A stretch of 64,000 nucleotides of DNA. Origin: Verrucomicrobiales bacterium (GTDB taxonomy: Bacteria; Verrucomicrobiota; Verrucomicrobiia; Methylacidiphilales; JAAUTS01). Under the pieces are notes generated by a model. That model did no database searches and had not been told where the DNA came from. It worked only from the letters and a program-made list of their open reading frames with translations. Below, piece after piece: positions 59,312-64,000 of the stretch (within the stretch, counting starts at the first letter, position 1; each line of letters opens with the position of its first letter). The stretch spans positions 40,391 through 104,390 of the forward strand of contig JAIRPN010000017.1 in the NCBI GenBank assembly GCA_031256975.1, in the 5' to 3' direction. A program made the position numbers and the translations under genes.

Positions 59312-60742
59312 ATGAACCGGGAAATTGTGAAAAAATGGGCAGGGATTTGCGTAGCAGTATTAGCGACGAGTGCGGCGTTTGCGCAAAGTACTTGGACTGG
59401 TGTGGCCGGGAATGGCAATTGGAGTGATGCTGGCAACTGGAGTGGTGGTGTGCCTGGTCTTACCAGCACGGCCACCTTTAATAGCGCTGGGACCACCATT
59501 GATGTTTCGGGTGCCGCCATTCGTGGCATGTATTTTACCGGAGGCGCGGGTTCCTTTACATTTAATTCCAGTAGTAGTCCTTTTACTGTTGGTAATGGTT
59601 TGGTATTTAATATCGCTGCCGCTGTAACCTCTGCCACGATGACTTATAGTGGTCCGCTGACATTCGAGTTGGGTAGCAGTTCTCTCAGGTTTCAGAATTT
59701 TGCAACTGCTACGGATGCCACATTCAATATTACGGGTAATATTACAGGCAATACATCCGCAACCGGTGGTTTAATCCAGTTGGAAGGCAACGGGGATAAC
59801 AGGGGTACCATTAGCGGCAACATCACCCAAGGAACCGGATCGTTGTTAAGCATTAACAAGACAAATGCTGGCACTTGGACGATTTCCGGTAACATTACCA
59901 CCACTGGCTCGATAACTGTTTCGCAAGGTCGCTTGAATCTCAGTGGTAATAACAGTGGATTGAGTGGCAGTGTCGTTCTGGGGAATGCTGCAACCATAGG
60001 TGTCGGGAGTGCCACAGCACTTGGCACCGGTACTTTGACCTTGGGTCGTGGTTATTTAGAGAACCTTACTGGCGGAACTTTTACTTCGAGTAATAATATG
60101 ATATGGAATAGCAATAATACGCTAAATGTTAACACTCAGGATGGAATTGGTAATATCAATTTAACTGGAACAATGGCCATGGCGCAAGCTGCCTCTTTTC
60201 TGATAGCACAAAGTTCCACTGTGACTCTTGGTGCTGTTACCGGGAAATTCAGGGTTAACAAATCGGGGAATGCCACTTCTGGACAAGGTACACTCATCAT
60301 TAATCATTCGCAAAATGATGGATCATATTCAGTAAGCTCAGGGGCTTTGGTGGTTAATGATCAGTTAATTGCTCTGGATGGGATTGGCGGTACCACATTG
60401 TTATTGGCTTCAGCTCCATCAAATGGCGGTACATTTACTCTGAATGGCCTGACTTTTGATCTTTCTGGAGCAACCCTGACTGACGGCCAGACTTGGAGTA
60501 TTTACGGTAGTAATATGACGGCGGCTTATTTGGGGGCGGGATTTGCCGTAAACGGTTTTACTAATTCTGGTGGGATTTGGACATTGGTGAACGGTACAGA
60601 TACATGGACCTTCAATCAGTCTACTGGCCAATTGTCTTTGTCCATTTCACAAATTCCTGAACCTTCTACTTGGGCCTTGATGGGTGTTGGTGTGGGTCTG
60701 CTGTTTTGGGTTGGTTGCTGGAAACGCAGGGCAAGTATCTGA
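59312..60742 (+). CDS. PEP-CTERM beta-helix exoprotein
   Basis: A 476-residue exported protein. The signal peptide covers residues 1-25 (WAGICVAVLATSAAFA). The mature part starts with the WTGVAGNGNWSDAGNWSGG motif and continues in Gly/Asn/Thr-rich strands including an autotransporter-type LSGNNSGLSG repeat. It ends IPEPSTWALMGVGVGLLFW plus a basic tail, a full PEP-CTERM signal. It is a paralogue of the next gene. The promoter carries the predicted GntR/LacI operator. The likely fate is the cell surface or matrix. Confidence 0.88.
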   Translation: MNREIVKKWAGICVAVLATSAAFAQSTWTGVAGNGNWSDAGNWSGGVPGLTSTATFNSAGTTIDVSGAAIRGMYFTGGAGSFTFNSSSSPFTVGNGLVFNIAAAVTSATMTYSGPLTFELGSSSLRFQNFATATDATFNITGNITGNTSATGGLIQLEGNGDNRGTISGNITQGTGSLLSINKTNAGTWTISGNITTTGSITVSQGRLNLSGNNSGLSGSVVLGNAATIGVGSATALGTGTLTLGRGYLENLTGGTFTSSNNMIWNSNNTLNVNTQDGIGNINLTGTMAMAQAASFLIAQSSTVTLGAVTGKFRVNKSGNATSGQGTLIINHSQNDGSYSVSSGALVVNDQLIALDGIGGTTLLLASAPSNGGTFTLNGLTFDLSGATLTDGQTWSIYGSNMTAAYLGAGFAVNGFTNSGGIWTLVNGTDTWTFNQSTGQLSLSISQIPEPSTWALMGVGVGLLFWVGCWKRRASI

Positions 60743-60824
60743 TGCTATTCGATTGTTTATAGGTTCAAAGGGCCGTTAATGATTAAATCATTATCAACAG
60801 CTTTTTTCAGTCAACCCGATCTTC

Positions 60825-60836
60825 TGCTTCTAAGCA
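60825..60836. promoter_or_regulatory. Second predicted operator upstream of the second PEP-CTERM gene
   Basis: TGCTTCTAAGCA is identical to the operator at 60960-60971 and lies 124 bp upstream of it. No promoter boxes adjoin it, so it may support repressor looping with the downstream site. Confidence 0.6.
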
Positions 60837-60932
60837 ATAAATCCATTAAACATTAAATAGTCATGCGAGTTATAGAGGTGAAAAATTTCAGCAACAGTAG
60901 CCTCATTATCGAATTTTACTCATAAATAAACA

Positions 60933-60971
60933 TTGCATTTAATGGTATTGTAAGTATATTGCTTCTAAGCA
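60933..60971 (+). promoter_or_regulatory. Promoter plus predicted operator of the second PEP-CTERM gene
   Basis: TTGCAT at 60933-60938, a 16-bp spacer and TATATT at 60955-60960 make the promoter. The palindrome TGCTTCTAAGCA at 60960-60971 overlaps the last base of the -10 box and covers the transcription start, 19 bp before the ATG. Confidence 0.72.
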
Positions 60972-60990
60972 GAAATCAAGGAAAAATGTT

Positions 60991-62235
60991 ATGAACAAAC
61001 AAATGAGCTCAATTATTAAGATTGGTCTGGCTGTTTTTTTGTCAGTAATAACCTGTAATATCTCGTTTGCCGTGACTGGCACATGGAACAGTGCGGCAGT
61101 GAGTTCTGATTTTGAGGATACAGCAAATTGGGTTAGTGGTACAAAACCCGCAAATAGCACGGCCAATTCGGAGGTGGCGACGTTTGATGGTGATGCCTCG
61201 ACCATTATTAATCCGAATCTGACCATGGATCGCTCAATCGGCTCAATCAACTTTAATACAACCGGTTGGACTCTTGGGGGAACTAACTATACGTTAACCA
61301 TCAATAATGGCATAGGGATAGCCAATAATGCGAGTGTTACAGGCACGGTAAATATAGAAACTAACATAAATTTGGGGACAGGTACAGGACAACAAACATT
61401 CAATGCTTTTAATGGCACCCTTTATTTCTCGGGCAGTATCATAGGTACGGCTGGTATTTTTAATCGTACAGGAGTTATGATTCTTTCCGGTAACAATAGT
61501 TTTGCTGGCGGCGTAACGGCAGGTAATTTGGGCATTGCCAGCGCCACGGCATTGGGAACCGGGACATTTTCGGTTTCGCGTGGTACATTTGATAATGCTT
61601 CAGGGGGAGCATTGACGTTGACGACCAATAATAATATTAATTTTGGGAATCAAGCTGTTAATTTTGTTGGAACGAACAGCTTGGTTATGGGAACGGGTAC
61701 AGCTTTCCTGACGGGTAACAATAGTGTCACTGTGCAAAACAACAAGCTGACAATAGGAACTCTGTCAGCAGCGACTAATACTTTTACTAAGGCGGGGGCT
61801 GGTACGATGGTGATTAACCGTTCGATTGGTACCGGATCTTTTGTGGTGAGTGCCGGCACTCTGGAAATAGATTCGCAATTAATCACTTTGAGTGGTATTT
61901 CCAGCAATAAATTAAACGCCACTGGAACGGGAGTTTTTAAACTGGGATCGTTATCCTTTGATCTGACCAATGCTGACTTAACGAATGGCAATACTTGGAG
62001 TATTTGGGGTTCTGCGACTACCAATTGGGATTTGAGCTCTTTCCAACTGACAGGCTGGAGTGATTCGGGTGGGCAATGGGCAATGGCCAATGGACAAGGG
62101 TTGTGGTCCTTTAATCAAAGTACGGGAATATTATCCTTTAGTGCCATACCTGAACCTTCCACCTGGACCTTGATGGGCATTGGTGCAGGTTTGCTGGTTT
62201 GGGTTGGTTATCGCAAACGCAAGGCAAACATCTGA
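60991..62235 (+). CDS. PEP-CTERM beta-helix exoprotein, paralogue of the preceding gene
   Basis: A 414-residue exported protein with a signal peptide at residues 1-27 (IGLAVFLSVITCNISFA). The body has W-N-x-W style opening (GTWNSAAVSSDFEDTANWVSG), Asn/Thr-rich beta repeats with ILSGNNSFAGGVTAG, and a C-terminal block (GNTWSIWGS, WSFNQSTG) closely matching the upstream paralogue. It ends IPEPSTWTLMGIGAGLLVW and a basic tail. Two predicted operators lie upstream and a strong terminator downstream. Confidence 0.88.
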   Translation: MNKQMSSIIKIGLAVFLSVITCNISFAVTGTWNSAAVSSDFEDTANWVSGTKPANSTANSEVATFDGDASTIINPNLTMDRSIGSINFNTTGWTLGGTNYTLTINNGIGIANNASVTGTVNIETNINLGTGTGQQTFNAFNGTLYFSGSIIGTAGIFNRTGVMILSGNNSFAGGVTAGNLGIASATALGTGTFSVSRGTFDNASGGALTLTTNNNINFGNQAVNFVGTNSLVMGTGTAFLTGNNSVTVQNNKLTIGTLSAATNTFTKAGAGTMVINRSIGTGSFVVSAGTLEIDSQLITLSGISSNKLNATGTGVFKLGSLSFDLTNADLTNGNTWSIWGSATTNWDLSSFQLTGWSDSGGQWAMANGQGLWSFNQSTGILSFSAIPEPSTWTLMGIGAGLLVWVGYRKRKANI

Positions 62236-62268
62236 TGTTGTTTATTTGATTGGTTGTTTATAGATGCC

Positions 62269-62305
62269 GGCCGCTAATGGCGATTTTGCCATTAGCGGCC
62301 TTTTT
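62269..62305 (+). terminator. Rho-independent terminator built from two inverted RTTAGCG copies
   Basis: GGCCGCTAATGGC (62269-62281), the loop GATTTT and GCCATTAGCGGCC (62288-62300) form a perfect 13-bp stem followed by TTTTT. Both arms contain the window-wide heptamer ATTAGCG in opposite orientation. It ends the second PEP-CTERM gene, 33 bp after its stop. Confidence 0.92.
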
Positions 62306-62409
62306 ATTCGGCGACGCTTGAATCGATAGCAGGTCGCCAAAGACGAAAGCAGTTGGTCATGGCGAAATAATCGTTGTTAGCGACAATCTGTTTCGGGTGG
62401 AAATTATAC

Positions 62410-62453
62410 TTTACCGTTCAACTGCCTTTATTTAGCATGCTACTTCGAAGTAG
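62410..62453 (+). promoter_or_regulatory. Autoregulated promoter of the GntR/LacI-hybrid regulator
   Basis: TTTACC at 62410-62415, a 17-bp spacer and TAGCAT at 62433-62438 form the promoter. CTACTTCGAAGTAG at 62440-62453, a perfect 14-bp palindrome, follows directly, 5 bp before the ATG. This suggests negative autoregulation and gives the likely binding motif of the encoded protein. Confidence 0.7.
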
Positions 62454-62458
62454 TCATT

Positions 62459-63562
62459 ATGGCATCAGCGCAGAATCATAACCTTGGTTTATCCCTCGCG
62501 GCCAGCGAGTTGAAACAACCCCTGCATTCGAAGGTGCGGCAAGTTTTGCGTGAACGCATTCTGCATGATTTCAAGCACGGGCAGCGCTTTTACTCGGAAC
62601 GCGAGTTGATGCAGAAATTAAACGTTTCCCAGGCCACCATTCGCCGTGCAATCATGGATTTGGTCGATGAGGGCTATTTGCAGGCCGATCCGCGTCGCGG
62701 TTTTTTTGTGCAGCGCCTGCAAAGCACCCGTTATGTCGGTCTGGTCAGCCCGGCGGCGGGCATGCGACTGGTGATGGCCAGTGCGGAATTCGCCGAAATC
62801 TGCCGCCGGCACAATTATATCCTGAACATTTACGGGTTTCACAAAACGGAGACCGTGGATGACATCATGCGTGCGATTCAGCGCAAGCCGAGCGAGGAGC
62901 GCATTCTTCTGACCGGGCTTACGGTCGACCTGACTTTGGAACTCGGATTGCGTTTGAAATCCGAGGGTTACCAGCATGCCGTGGTGGGTGCGCGCATCGC
63001 GGGCTTCACCGGCGGCTCGGTGGCGCAGGACCATGATGCCGAGGTTGACATGATCTTGGATTACCTGTCGAAGCTCGGGCACAAACGTATTTTGTTCCTG
63101 GTGAACGAACCCAAAAACCTGTTGATTACCAACTTGCGTGCGGAAAAGATCCAGCAGCGTTTGATTGAGCGTAATCTTGCCGAGGCGCAGCTGGTGTTTT
63201 GCGACACCCGCAACTGGGGTGATTCATTCGAGGCCGCATACAAGAAGACTCATTCGATCATGCAGTCCAAGAACGTGCCAACCGCGATTGTACCGCTGTC
63301 CGGCGTCGGCTCCTGGGCGGTCTTGCGCTATGCCATTGAGCATGACATCAAGATACCGCAGCAGCTTTCGATCATCGGCTTTGATCCGATGATCAATGCC
63401 GATATCCTGCCGATTCCGCTGACCGAACTGACTTTTTCGCAGGAAGAACGTGCGGAAAAATCCCTGAAGATTCTCTGGTCGGAACAGCCTGCGTTGTTAA
63501 ACGAGTTGGTGACGCCGAAGCTGGTTATTCGCGCCAGTACGGCAGCGCCGGCAATGAAATAA
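62459..63562 (+). CDS. GntR/LacI-hybrid transcriptional regulator
   Basis: A 367-residue regulator. Residues about 20-85 form a GntR winged helix (VRQVLRERILHDFKHGQRFYSERELM, then NVSQATIRRAIMDLVDEGYL and the wing GFFVQ). Residues 90-360 are a LacI/periplasmic-binding-type sensor (YVGLVSPAAG, LSKLGHKRILFLVNEPKN, QQLSIIGFDPMINADILPIPLTELTF), the fold that binds sugars. The start is a few bases after a perfect palindrome that recurs at neighbouring promoters, so it probably represses itself, two PEP-CTERM genes and the secreted glycosidase locus until a sugar is present. Confidence 0.88.
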   Translation: MASAQNHNLGLSLAASELKQPLHSKVRQVLRERILHDFKHGQRFYSERELMQKLNVSQATIRRAIMDLVDEGYLQADPRRGFFVQRLQSTRYVGLVSPAAGMRLVMASAEFAEICRRHNYILNIYGFHKTETVDDIMRAIQRKPSEERILLTGLTVDLTLELGLRLKSEGYQHAVVGARIAGFTGGSVAQDHDAEVDMILDYLSKLGHKRILFLVNEPKNLLITNLRAEKIQQRLIERNLAEAQLVFCDTRNWGDSFEAAYKKTHSIMQSKNVPTAIVPLSGVGSWAVLRYAIEHDIKIPQQLSIIGFDPMINADILPIPLTELTFSQEERAEKSLKILWSEQPALLNELVTPKLVIRASTAAPAMK

Positions 63563-64000
63563 TCAACCGGTTCCATTCAATGGAATTTCTTGCCGCCGGG
63601 AATTTTTCAAATCGCTAATGATGAAGCTTCCTTGCGGAAGCGAGTGTAGTTCAACGGCAAAATCCTTGTGTTGCAGGGAGATGTTGCCGCCTTGGCCGGT
63701 TGTTAGCGTTGTGTTGTCATTGACGTCAACCTGCAGCAACAAGACCGAGCATGATGGATCAGTGACGGCAAATTGAATTTCCTCCGTGACATAGGCATCA
63801 CCGGTCTGGGTGGGATAATCCTTGGCGGGGCATTGGGCGGGAGCTAGTCCACACAGGGGCAGTAGTTGTAATTTTTCCAGGTCAGCGCCCGATGGAACAT
63901 GAAAGCGCAGCATTTGCGGAATATCGCAATCGCTTCGGTCAATGACCAGATATGCCAACGGCGAGAGCTGTACCACGGCGCGCCAATGCAATACCGGCCT
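63563..64000 (-). CDS. C-terminal part of an unidentified protein
   Basis: A frame open to the right edge and ending at 63563 gives at least 145 residues. The sequence is strand-rich (IQFAVTDPSCSVLLLQVDVNDN, NISLQHKDFAVELHSLPQGSFIISDL), suggesting the beta-sandwich C-terminus of a larger enzyme such as a polysaccharide lyase, but no family is recognised. No true start is in the window. It converges with the regulator gene, whose stop (63560-63562) is adjacent. Two heptamer copies lie within it. Confidence 0.6.
   Translation of the reverse strand, partial: RPVLHWRAVVQLSPLAYLVIDRSDCDIPQMLRFHVPSGADLEKLQLLPLCGLAPAQCPAKDYPTQTGDAYVTEEIQFAVTDPSCSVLLLQVDVNDNTTLTTGQGGNISLQHKDFAVELHSLPQGSFIISDLKNSRRQEIPLNGTG

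Overview
This 64 kb window comes from a moderately GC-rich Gram-negative bacterium, most likely a member of the Verrucomicrobiota. The lineage call rests on a run of prepilin-like proteins matching the Verru_Chthon cassette (proteins D, B and C), four PEP-CTERM sorted exoproteins, a giant type V autotransporter built from passenger-associated repeats, a split pntA gene, and many secreted or cytoplasmic carbohydrate-active enzymes. No rRNA, tRNA, insertion sequence or CRISPR array was seen.

Layout. 1-1968: end of the energy-linked transhydrogenase operon (pntAA, pntAB, pntB). 2324-5133: an AT-rich two-gene SIR2 + HerA antiphage module, followed by hairpins and a degenerate 21-bp tandem repeat (5493-5723). 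5792-13300: an unknown protein, a small membrane peptide, two PEP-CTERM proteins, an RHH protein, an adh-AraC operon, a receiver-only response regulator and a LuxR-type regulator. 13628-15808: a sulfotransferase fragment, a family 25 glycosyltransferase, and a clpS-DUF2017 pair in which clpS carries an in-frame stop. 16075-35622: a second receiver-only regulator and a 6252-residue autotransporter filling 18.8 kb. 35710-37865: an ArsR/AHSA1/VOC operon. 37867-50267: sugar catabolism, with lacZ-type beta-galactosidase, sugar isomerase and Gfo/Idh oxidoreductase divergent from an AraC regulator, then a DeoR regulator with D-lyxose isomerase-like, PfkB kinase, LacD-like aldolase and GH31 genes. 50432-53366: three pseudopilin genes overlapping a TIM-barrel isomerase gene. 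53398-59044: a minus-strand locus of secreted proteins (jelly-roll-like, GH-A glycosidase, SGNH hydrolase). 59312-63562: two paralogous PEP-CTERM proteins and a GntR/LacI-hybrid regulator. 63563-64000: the end of an unidentified gene.

Two hidden layers stand out. First, the GntR/LacI-hybrid regulator at 62459 is preceded by a palindrome with core CTTCGAAG. Near copies (consensus TRCTTCNAAGYA) lie immediately 3' of convincing -35/-10 promoters of both PEP-CTERM genes and of the minus-strand secreted locus, and another lies before the pseudopilin operon. This predicts a local regulon joining cell-surface proteins, pseudopilins and polysaccharide hydrolases. Second, the heptamer RTTAGCG (CGCTAAY on the other strand) is strongly over-represented, with about 90 copies by eye. 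It is carried in all reading frames, including rare Leu codons and stop codons, and two inverted copies form a perfect rho-independent terminator at 62269-62305. That is the organisation of DNA-uptake sequences in Neisseria and Haemophilus. The motif is nearly absent from several blocks that look recently acquired.
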